Origin: Gentiana macrophylla
Lineage: Eukaryota; Streptophyta; Magnoliopsida; Gentianales; Gentianaceae
DNA length: 64,000 bases
Direction: 5' to 3'
Assembly (NCBI GenBank): GCA_026214975.1
Contig: CM047808.1
Coordinates: forward strand, 10,318,267 to 10,382,266
In this document: positions 46,882 through 57,531 of the stretch, piece by piece
Layout: each line of letters begins with the position of its first letter
Position numbering within the stretch: the stretch's first letter is position 1
Notes under the pieces: generated by a model
Told to the model about the DNA's origin: nothing
What the model saw: the letters and a program-made list of their open reading frames with translations, nothing else
Databases searched by the model: none
Translations under genes and position numbers: made by a program

Positions 46882-48789
46882 TGATGGGAGTCAAATTGAC
46901 TATCATTTACTATGTGATTATACCCGTTTATACCTCGTTTTATGTGTTTCGGAGACATTTGGTTGTATTTTGATGTATTTACACCTTGGTTATCATTTCG
47001 GGACCTAGGACGTAAAGTCCGGGATTTTCGGTCTTTTTCGGTGTAATTTACTATACTCTCGGTCACCCTAGTGTCCTGTAGGGATTACGTGTGGTATTTG
47101 TTGTGATTAAATACAGGTATTAGGTGTTCGAGAAGGCCGGAATGCGAGTTACGAGGATTGGAACGTGTGCCCGAAGCTTAAACGTTCAAACGGATCAAAA
47201 CGTGGTGGTACTACAACCATACTTTCCACTGATCTGCATTTTTGATCCACCTTAGAGGCATTTTATGGGCTGGACATCTTCATGAAAGTTGTAGACAATT
47301 GAATCAGCTTTCCAACGCAACTTGAATCACTCGATTCGGAGGTCTACACGCAAAGTTATGACTGATTTACTGAAGGTGTGTCAGACAGGCAAGTTGCTGA
47401 TCGAATTTGTGAAGGAAATAATCTGACGGGCGGGCGCCCGTCACCACAGCGCCCACTTTGTGAGTCGAATCTGGAAAAAATACCTTAAATATCCCCATTT
47501 GGATCTAGATCAAAAACCTTCTTCCCAACTCGCTTTTTCGCACTTTTCATTGTTTTTCTTAGCTTAGATCAATTTTGTACATAGTTTAGCTTAGTTTAGT
47601 TGTATGTTATTGTAATCCAAAGATCGGTGCTCTTGGCTATTGCTATTTCGACTTGGATTTCGTTTTCACTACGGACTTTCTTCATCTCGATCTCCATACT
47701 TCGGTATTTTGATTTCTTGTTTCGATCTTTTATGCTTGTTCAATTTCATGTTAATTCCTTGTATTTTGCTTAGATTAATGAGTAGCTAATCCGTTTTATA
47801 GCCGAGATATGTGATAGCCTTCGAAATCGAATCCTTAGCTCGTTGATTGAAGTGTTTTGATGTTATGATTGTTAGATTCTCGGTGTTGTTATAGTTCTAG
47901 AACTTATGTTTAACGATGGTTGTTGAATTAGCTTCTCAATAATCGTATCACACACATCACTCTTGAGAGTTGTTCAGAGAGAGGGGTGTGGGAAAAGGGT
48001 TCTAGGTTCGCAAGGTAAAGCAGGGACGGGTTTTAGGTCGTGAATTCAGGCCCGCTCATCGGTGTTTTATTATCGACATAGTAGCTTGAATGTGGTAGTT
48101 TAGATTAGTGTAGTCTAGTGTTAGATCCCGGGGTCGAACTATGAAGTGCCGGGTGGGTCTTGAGCCAACGATGACAAGTTGTCTCACGGAGTCTTTCGGG
48201 ATGACCATGGATTAGGTAAAGCCCCGGTTTACTGCTTTGACACATTCAAGTTAAGATGCTCGGTGTAAGACGTTGATGAGTATCGGGGTAGTAACTTCGA
48301 TCGAGTGATTTGGGTTTGTTTCTTCTGCGAGGTTTATATCGTTGTTAACGAGCGTCTCATAGATCGTGAGACCGTGTCGGGTCGATTAAATCCGGTCGGA
48401 TTGTTGAATTCGACATAGGAAACTAGGTTGTTGAAATTGGCGCTTAGTTTCGGAAATAGGAGGCGACACCCTTCAACGATGCCGAGAACATTAGAGTTTG
48501 TCGAAACACTTCGGAAGCGAGTTAGGGTTAGAGAGTAGTTGATTGGATCATAGCTCGGCTATCTTTTTTATATAGTTTAAAATCTTTGTTTTGTGTATAT
48601 TTTAGTGTGTAGAACCGGTGATCGACAAATCACCACGTTCAATATTTGTGTTGACCTAAACTAGGAACGAGACCGACTTTGGTACTCGACCCGGATTCCC
48701 TGTGGGATACGACCTTGACTCACCAATTCTAGGCTCTGATTGACCCGGTACACTGCCGGTGAGATTGGACACTTAGAAAAGGCCGATCA
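46882..48789 (+). repeat. 3' LTR of the nested gypsy-type element
   Basis: Near-identical to the 5' LTR over its whole length, with scattered single-base indels and a few substitutions (for example in the GC-rich motif at about 47,425-47,460). Confidence 0.92.
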
Positions 48790-48794
48790 GGGTC

Positions 48795-51700
48795 CAAGTT
48801 TTATTGGTGTTTAGGGCCTCAAGTTCTTCTAACATAGCTTGCTTCCAACCAGAATGTTGAAGGGCAGTTTTGACAGTGTATGGTTCCTTAGGTATGTTAT
48901 TATAGGTAATTTGAAGAGCATATTTGGGATTAGGTTTGAAAACTCCAGTTTTGCTTCTTGTAATGATGATGCTTTGAGGTTGTGCAGGGGTGAGGGTAGG
49001 TGCTTGGTTGGATTTGTGCAGGGTCACTGTATCATGTGTGTGAGGGTGAGTGAGATCTTGAGTTAAGTGTGTAGTAGGAATGGATGTGTCAGGAAAATCA
49101 GGTGTTTGTGTAAATGAGGAGTGAGGACTTGCAGAAGAGGAATCAGAGAGACCTGTATCAGGTGAGTGAGATGGAGTAAGATCTTGTGCAGTAGCAATTG
49201 ATGTGTTTGGAAGATTAGAAGTGTGTGTAGAGGAGGTGATAGGACTTCCAGGGGTTGATTCAGAAAGATCTTGAGATTGATTGTCAGTAGATTCACTGAT
49301 TTCTATGGATTGGTGTTGCAGAGCAGGGTAATCAAGATTGGATTCAGGATTCTCAGGGGTGTTGTTGGATGAATCAGTGTTATAGGCAGGGGTAGGAAAC
49401 ATAGTGACAGGTGCTTCAGATGTGTGTGGAGTACTAAGATCACTGGAAGTAACTGAGGGTAATTCTGGTAAGGTATTAGGCTCAGTAGTGTGTGGTATCC
49501 AAGAGTCAAAGACATCTTGGACATATGAGGGTCTGATAGATGATCCTTTGAGGTGATCCTTATAAGGGAAGACTGTTTCATCAAAAGAAACATGTCTAGA
49601 GATGAAGGTTTTCCTAGTCTGAGGGTGATAACACTTGTAGCCTTTATGCTGATTGCTATATCCAATGAACACACATGGTAGAGTCTTTGGATCAAATTTG
49701 TTGTTCTTTGTATCCCAAGTGTAAGGATAACACCTAGATCCAAACACTCTTAAGGTTGAGTAATCAGGTAGAGTATTGTGCAACATTTGATAAGGGGTGT
49801 CAAAGTTGAGGGTAGATGTTGGTAGTCTGTTCATAATATGAACAGCAGTGGAGAAAGCTTCTGGCCATAAATATAGGGGTGTTCTACTATGAAAGAGCAT
49901 AGTTAACCCTAGCTCTCTTATAGTTCTATGTCTCCTTTCAACAGCACCTGTTTGTTCAGGTGTATGTGGGCATGAGATGTAGTGAAGGGTTCCTTTTTCA
50001 AGGAAGTGAGCTTTAAGAGGATTGTTAACAAATTCTCCACCACCATCAGAGTGAAAGATTTTAATGGACTTATTAAAGTGACAATGGATATAGTTTTCAA
50101 AAGCAATGTAGGTGTCATAGAAATCAGATTTGTTCTTTAGTGGAACCAACCATGTATACTTAGAAAAATCATCAACAAAGCATGCATAATACTTAAATTT
50201 CCCTAAAGAAGTAACTGGTGCAGGACCCCATAGGTCACAATGTATCAGATCAAAAATAGAAGTACTTTTATGTTCAGAATCATAAAAGGGTAATTTATTA
50301 AGCTTCCCTAGTTGGCAACTTTCACAGACATGATCTGTGTTTATTTTTCCTTGAACCTGTATAAGTCCTTTATTCTTTAGTCTTTGAACTGAAGCAATTT
50401 GAGAATGCCCTAGTCTTTGGTGCCAAATTTCCATTGTCCCTCCCTTGAACCTGTTGGAGTACAGAGCTGTTGGCACTCCAGACCAAGTATATAGATCACC
50501 TGTCCTTGTTTTTTCCTTCACATTGAAACCAACATTAGTAAACTCACAACTCACAGGGTTTTGATCCGTGAGTTGTCCTACAGAGAGTAGATTTTTTTGT
50601 AAATCAGGTACAATCAAGACATTATTTAACTTAACTGTTTTATTTGGTTTTTTGTAACACACCTTCCCTATTCCTTGTATTGGAAGGTGTGTTCCATTTC
50701 CAATTACTACAGAATCAGAACCACAATAGGGTTGAATGTGAGTGAGTATACCTGGATTGTGTGCCATGTGATTAGATGCCCCTGTATCCATTGTCCATTC
50801 TGTGTCTGCAACTGAGTTGTCCAGTGTTAGTGCTGCCAATGCGTGTGGAAGTGAGTTTGTGTTTGAATCAGCCCTTTTTGGCACCCACCAGCAGATCTTG
50901 GCAATGTGTCCAGGTACCCCACAGTATTGGCATGTCTCCTTTTTGTAAGCTTCCCTTTCTGCTGGTGTCATAGCCTTGTGTCCCTCTGGAGGTCCTCTCC
51001 TATTTGTGGATCTGGAGTCAGTTTTGTTCCTTTGTGCCTGAAAACCTCTCCCTGAAGAGTCAAATCTGGAGTTGCTGTCAGTGTTTCTTTTGTACCCTTG
51101 ATTTTGCTGTGTCTGTCCTACAAAGGCCATATGAGATATGGATGTTGTGTTGTCAGAATCCTGGTTTGTATTGAACCAGGATCTCCTCTGATCAAAGTTT
51201 TGAATGTGAGACACCAATTCTTGATAAGATGGTCTTGGTGGCCTTAACATAGTGGTTGTAAACGTCTCATATTTGGGGCCAAGGCTGTTTAGCAGGTAAT
51301 AAACCTTGTCAGAGTCTGGTACAGGTTTTCCAATGGCTGCTAGGTTGTCACATAGCCCTTTAAAAGTCCTGATATGATCTGCAATTGGTGTGCTTTCTTT
51401 TTTCCTTAGGTAAGTAACCCTTTGCTTTAGGTTAAACTCTCTTTCCTGTGAATCTTGAGCATACTCATTTTTTAAGGCATCCCATACTCCTTTCGCTGTG
51501 TCCAATCCAAGCACAACACTGAGAGATTCCTCAGACAAGGAGCCAATGATCCATCCTCGGATCAACCTGTCTGATTTCCTCCATTCTTGGAAATCTGATG
51601 ACAGGGTTGTAGATGTAGTGGTGGTTGACTCTGCAGTATTTGTATCCGCAGTCACTGCTGCAGTGGTTTGTGTTGCTGATGCAGCATATTTGGGTGGGGC

Positions 51701-51838
51701 TGGTGTTTCACCCGTGAGATGTCCTACCAGATCCTGACTCTCTGCTAATGCAAGAGCTTGCTCACGCCATAGCGGATAGTTGTGGGAATTGAGTTTGAGG
51801 GAGATAAAGCTCCCAATATTCAGTGATAGAGTTGACAT
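48795..51838 (-). CDS. Copia B gag-pol, N-terminal part (gag, protease, integrase)
   Basis: Open from MSTLSLNIGSF at 51,838 for about 1,015 codons. Gag (NYPLWREQALALAESQDLVGHL), CCHC knuckle CQYCGVPGHIAKIC (about 50,940), protease WTMDTGASNHM (about 50,800), pre-integrase WHQRLGHSQ...CESCQLGKLNK, and integrase CDLWGPAP, VDDFSKYTWL, FHSDGGGEF, ERRHRTIRELGL. A Ser/Thr/Pro-rich linker leads to NTNKTWTL, where the nested element cuts it at 48,789/48,790. No internal stop or frameshift. Confidence 0.88.
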
Positions 51839-52363
51839 GGCGTGGCAAACCTATTCTCTGATACCAAAAAGAAAAGGAAGAAAATAGGTTTTGTTTTATT
51901 AATTTCTCACAACTTACAAAACACACCAAAACTACTAATATATAGTATTACAAAAGAACATGTGCCTAATGCATTATATGCACATGTCGAAAATCTTCTT
52001 GATCTTCTACATAAATGCTCAAAATATTCGACTATTATTCACATGTGCATAAGAGCATTATTTGCACATGTGGTTTATGAGAAAAGGGATATTTAAATAA
52101 AGTGGTAATTATATATTTACCCTTTATTTAAATCTTTTCTTATCACTTGATTATCCCAAAATAAACACATCTTACTTAGCCATTATTTGACCGTAACCAT
52201 ATTCCTCTTAGTCAACTCAACACTTAACACCTTATAACTCCCAAACACCTTATACCACCGCACAATTCCCTTTGTATATGACACTTTCCTCTTTTGCACA
52301 GGTATTGCCATTTTGATAGCTTTCAGACTTTACATCTTCATCTTCATCATTTCTAATAGTGTG

Positions 52364-54474
52364 TGATGCAGGCGACATGTTGTCTTATGTGGGATGATTT
52401 TGTTCCTGTTTCAGTCGTAATAGTCAATTTTACAGGAGGCATGCAACTCATTAAGTCACACGGTCAGGATTTTTACTTTCACATGAACCAACATCCATGA
52501 AATTGCTTTAGATCCGAATGATGATGAACTTCTAGCCTCCATTTCATGTTCGTTGTTGTTGTTGATCGAAAAGCTACTTTTTTGTACCCAAAACCTTGCT
52601 TGCCCATCATCTCGATACTGTTTTTATGCATTATATCATGCTTTCAACCTTTTGTTCTGAAATGTTGCACCAATATGTTTTAGTAGATAGAGTGTGATTA
52701 AGTTTTATGTCGATTGGTTCGTTCTGTTTGTCCTATTCTTTTTAGATTATTTTTTCCTAAAAACATATTTTTTCCAGGGGTTTTCAGTATATGTTTCCTT
52801 AACGACGATTGAAGAGTTGCATATATATGGAGCAGATGATGTTAAGAGCCCTTGAATAACTACAAACAAACGTGTGAGATTTCGAAGCACCTTACAAATT
52901 TTTCCTCATTATTTTTTGCACCTAAAAGTAATGTTTTGCTGCAGTTATGTACTTTCTCTTCCTTAACTTTCATGTCCAACATGGATTGATATAGTGTCTT
53001 TTGCACCATGTGTAAACAATGTACTTGGCATTATCATTACAATCCTAAATTTTTCTTCTTAATTATGTTGTTATTTCTTTACTGTTACTGTAATTTCTGA
53101 GAAAATTCGGAGTTTTTTTTCTAGAGAAAATGGATTGCGAGAAGAATGTTATACTATCTCCAAACCTTCATGTTCTGTTCTATTGAAGTATTGTTTGTAG
53201 ACAGTAATATGCTTTGCTTTGTTACTCAGTGTTTTGTAAAACATGTTTCAAGGAATTCTTATAGATACATTAGATAAAATGTACTGCACTCTTCTTGCTC
53301 ACACCATTCTTGGTGCTTTTTTTGTTGGACAAGACTCAAAGAGCTCTTACAGCCGCAACCAACTTAGGTGGCTCCTATAACCCATTGCCCTCTCTTTTGG
53401 ATAATCTTCTGTCCATCCTCAGCGTCACAGGAACTGTTTATTCAGATTGTGATGAGATATTACTTGAGAAGACTATAATGTATCTATAAGAATGGTGTGA
53501 GCAAGAAGAGTGCAGTACATTTTAATGAAGTTGTGATACTAACAGTGTAGTATATTAACAGAGTGTGCTATTTTCCTTGAATATGTCGATGATACTTTCT
53601 TTTTCTTATATTGCATTTGAGGCTTTTTTTTGGATCACCTAGCAAAGTCTTCTTTTACAACAATCGCCATTTCAAACAACCTTTTCATTTTACAATTTTT
53701 CAGTCATATGAAGATTCTATCTTAATTTTGTTTATTTTTACTTGAAGAGGTATTTTTTAGTTGAGACTCTTTAACACGGTCTATTCTAAAACATGTTTTT
53801 GAGTCTTCTATTTTCCACCTCCACCTGAGCTTTGGTTAATTCATGTGATGTATTTGGTAAATGTATGCAATTTTCGAGGTAGCAGAATGGTAATTCATTA
53901 TTAGCCTTTGGTAGCAGATTAGTGGTTGTTCCAATAGTAGTATGGATTTTCTTTATTGGTTGAGGTGAATTTTGTATTTATAGATTTTACAAATAACTTT
54001 TGTGATTTTGGAACTAATAATGTTCATTCATGTGATGTATTCGGTAAATGTATGCAATTTTCGGGCTTGAATTTAGTTTTTTTTTTTTAAAAAAAACTCA
54101 TTGGTGTTTTGGTCTGTTATCTTGCCCTCTTGGTGTTCTGTAGCTCTTTCGGAAGTTTGAATGTTATTACTATTAATTTTGTGTTTTTGTTTCAGTGTAT
54201 TCGCAGCTGGTCTGTGCAGAATGAAATTCGGCAAGCGGCTAATAAATCCATGCTTTTCATGAATCATTTGCTTTAGCAACTAATGGCGTACATTTGGATT
54301 TCTTTTGGTCCATTTTGTATTTGACTGTTCAGTGGGTATTCCCAACAATCTAATTTCATAAAATCATACATTTCAGTTTGAAACATAACAAATTTCTTTT
54401 AACATATGTTGTCGTTTTGTTTTTCTAATTTTTAAATTTTACATTTTCCGTGCATTGCACGGGTTTCATACTAG
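52364..54474 (+). mobile_element. Helitron 3' part
   Basis: Ends with the hairpin ccgtgc-att-gcacgg at 54,448-54,462, then gtttcata and CTAG at 54,471-54,474 followed by T. This is the diagnostic Helitron 3' terminus: a short GC hairpin about ten bases before CTRR, with insertion before T. The 5' TC end is not identified, and the element may extend left through the Copia B insertion. The interior has short open stretches, such as 52,371-52,500 reading CCLMWDDFVPV, faintly like an OB-fold, and 53,330-53,489. No Rep/helicase is visible, so it would be non-autonomous. Confidence 0.6.
53255..53524. repeat. Inverted repeat with swapped blocks around an open stretch
   Basis: The 37-base block taaaatgtactgcactctt... 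at 53,275-53,311 recurs inverted at 53,488-53,524. The 18-base block attcttatagatacatta at 53,255-53,272 recurs inverted at 53,476-53,493. The intervening 165 bases are open and read AATNLGGSYNPLPSLLDN. Confidence 0.75.
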
Positions 54475-55440
54475 TATAAATATATATATGATGCAAGGAT
54501 ATTTATTTAATAAACTCATATTTATTCAAATTAACATAGAATGTCATCTATAAATAATAATTTTTCATTCGCTTCGAAATAATTTTATAACATAAAATAT
54601 TCCAAAATCAATTTTACAAATATATGCGTTCCTTAATTTGTATAAATGATCACCGGAACATTATTTCCAACAATCTTATGTAGCAGTCTGTGTTTTCACG
54701 ATGCTGGGAATATATATAATTGTTTATGATTGGCTCATATCTTCTGTAGCAATCAGTAGTTTCCTGATGCTGGGAATATAATTGTTTATGTTTGGCTCAC
54801 ATTTTATTTTGTAGGAATATGTATTTTCTCGGATGTTTATTTGTGTGTGTCGTTTTACTTAAAGAAAATTCTTAATAAAAATGTGATTTCCTAATTGTTG
54901 ATCAATTAGGTTGTCATTTTACTTTAAAAAAATCCTTTTTTAAAAGAGTTTCCTTTCCTAATTGTCTATATTTTTTTTTAATGATATTCAGGACAATTTC
55001 GCTTATAAAAAAAGGTGAAACAGTGAAAAATTATGGAATCATAAATAAAACGTAAAATGATCTAGTGGAATCTTAAATTGTCACTAAAAATGTACTAAAA
55101 ATTATGCACCGGATTCAATATGAATTACTATCGATATTTTTTTTTTGGAAAGGAATTACTATCGATATTTATCTTATGTTTTTATTCACCAACCATTAGG
55201 AAACTATACACAATTTTGGCTAGACCACACCAAAAAATTCTTGGTTCATGTAAACCTCATGACAATGACATGAGACTTGTGTTGTATGCGATTTTCTAGT
55301 ACGCCCATTTCAATACTTTCTATTGTTCTTATCGTGCCACACAAATCAGTCATAATAAAACGCACATTACATTTTTATATTATTGATTATGATGTGAGAT
55401 GTATTGATTCGTGTAAGTTCAGTTTGTTGTGAACAAAAAC
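54475..55440. other. AT-rich DNA with F-box-flank repeats
   Basis: At 54,690-54,805 two copies of a unit (gctgggaatatat...tgtttatg.ttggctcacat) match the repeats downstream of F-box copy 2 at 28,315-28,430. Otherwise nothing recognised. Confidence 0.5.
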
Positions 55441-55830
55441 ACAATTGTGGCTCAACCTCCCCACTGCCGGCAACGTACCTTCCTGTAACCCACACAGATC
55501 GGAGCAGCCCCACCTCTCCCCATTGCTTAGCCACCTCTCCAACCTCCGTCGGAATCCCTCATTAATGCCAAAACATGTCCTCCATCAACCATATCAGCCA
55601 GCCCGATGCCTTCACCTAACAAAACCACCTGCGCCAGTTCAACCATGGCTGACCCGGCAAAACTCCTTCAGTCCAACAACCTCTTTCCATGATCAACTCC
55701 GGTGGACCTGAGACAAATATCTCCGATTCGAGCCCCCAACACGCTCCTTCCATGCTCTCCGATCTGACCCCCCCCCCCCCCCCACGCGCGCGCCCCACCT
55801 GCTCCTTCTGTGGTTGTCTGGCTGAGTCCG
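55441..55830 (+). other. GC-rich, proline-rich open segment of unknown origin
   Basis: This block is much richer in C than its AT-rich flanks and has a run of about 17 C at 55,770-55,785. One frame from 55,445 is open for 88 codons, and another reads PPPPPRARPTC. No domain is recognised. It could be a captured exon fragment or 5' leader. Confidence 0.3.
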
Positions 55831-56283
55831 ACAGCTTTTTGTTGTTGTTGAATGCTTCATTTCTTGTTTTTTTTTGTCAAAGCATTTGCAAATGTTTTGC
55901 AAAGTGTTGTGACACTCAACATGAGTGACAACTGAGTTGGTCTTTATAAAGAGTCACTAAAGATACATTCACAACATACACCGACGAAGGATATTGTTAA
56001 ATGTTATTGTGCATGCAATGACATATGAAGTTAGTTTTCTATGATTAGATAAAGTGACTACAATATCACGAAATAATGCATCGACAATGCTGAAACACTT
56101 GTCATCTGCAATTGTTATTTTTCCTTTAATTATCACTGCATCTTCAAGTGTCATTGCAGCTTTTAACGCCATGTACCGTATTTTTTGTTCTCATTGCTTC
56201 TTTAATTGTCATTAAAGATGTACGTGGTCATAACAATTATTTTACGTTGACATTGCCACACACAATTCTTATCTATATCATCA

Positions 56284-57281
<998 letters not shown>

Positions 57282-57466
57282 GGTAATATATTAATAACAA
57301 CAAGGTCATTTGTGTCAACATATTTGCATCGACATGTGGACGTAAATACAATACTTGCATTTATTTATATAATAAATATAAAAGAAGAGAGTGACGTAAA
57401 TACTATGACAAAGAAAGTCACACTTCCTGAAATTCATACATTCATGTAACAAAACCAAAAAAAGGG

Positions 57467-57478
57467 TATATATAAAGG
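57467..57478 (+). promoter_or_regulatory. TATA box of the T2-RNase-like gene
   Basis: gggtatatataaagg lies 55-65 bases upstream of the ATG at 57,532, giving a short leader of about 30 bases. The MITE ends only about 190 bases further upstream. Confidence 0.65.
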
Positions 57479-57531
57479 AATTTGCTCATACATTTATGCT
57501 TGTCAATTAATTAATACACAACACAAAAAAA

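Larger units (their letters stand above)
42697..48789 (+). mobile_element. Non-autonomous gypsy-type LTR element (LARD-like)
   Basis: LTRs 42,697-44,613 (1,917 bp) and 46,882-48,789 (1,908 bp), TG...CA, inside Copia B with target duplication gggtc at 42,692-42,696 and 48,790-48,794. The primer site tggcgccgttgccgggga at 44,621-44,638 is complementary to plant tRNA-Asp, as in Tat/Athila elements. A purine tract, aaaagggggta, sits just before the 3' LTR. The 2.27-kb interior has no gag or pol domain, so mobilisation would need proteins in trans. LTRs differ mostly by one-base indels. Confidence 0.93.
40760..52358 (-). mobile_element. Copia element B, split by a nested gypsy-type element
   Basis: Minus-strand element. 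LTRs at 51,867-52,358 (5') and 40,760-41,250 (3'), about 491 bp, differ by one indel as far as I can read. Target duplication gtgtg is at 40,755-40,759 and 52,359-52,363. The primer site, complement of cctattctctgatacca, ends at 51,866, directly at the LTR. The 3' LTR is preceded by a purine tract (aaggggg on the minus strand). LTR termini read TATTAG...TTTT, so they are non-canonical. A 6.1-kb element occupies 42,697-48,789. Confidence 0.93.
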
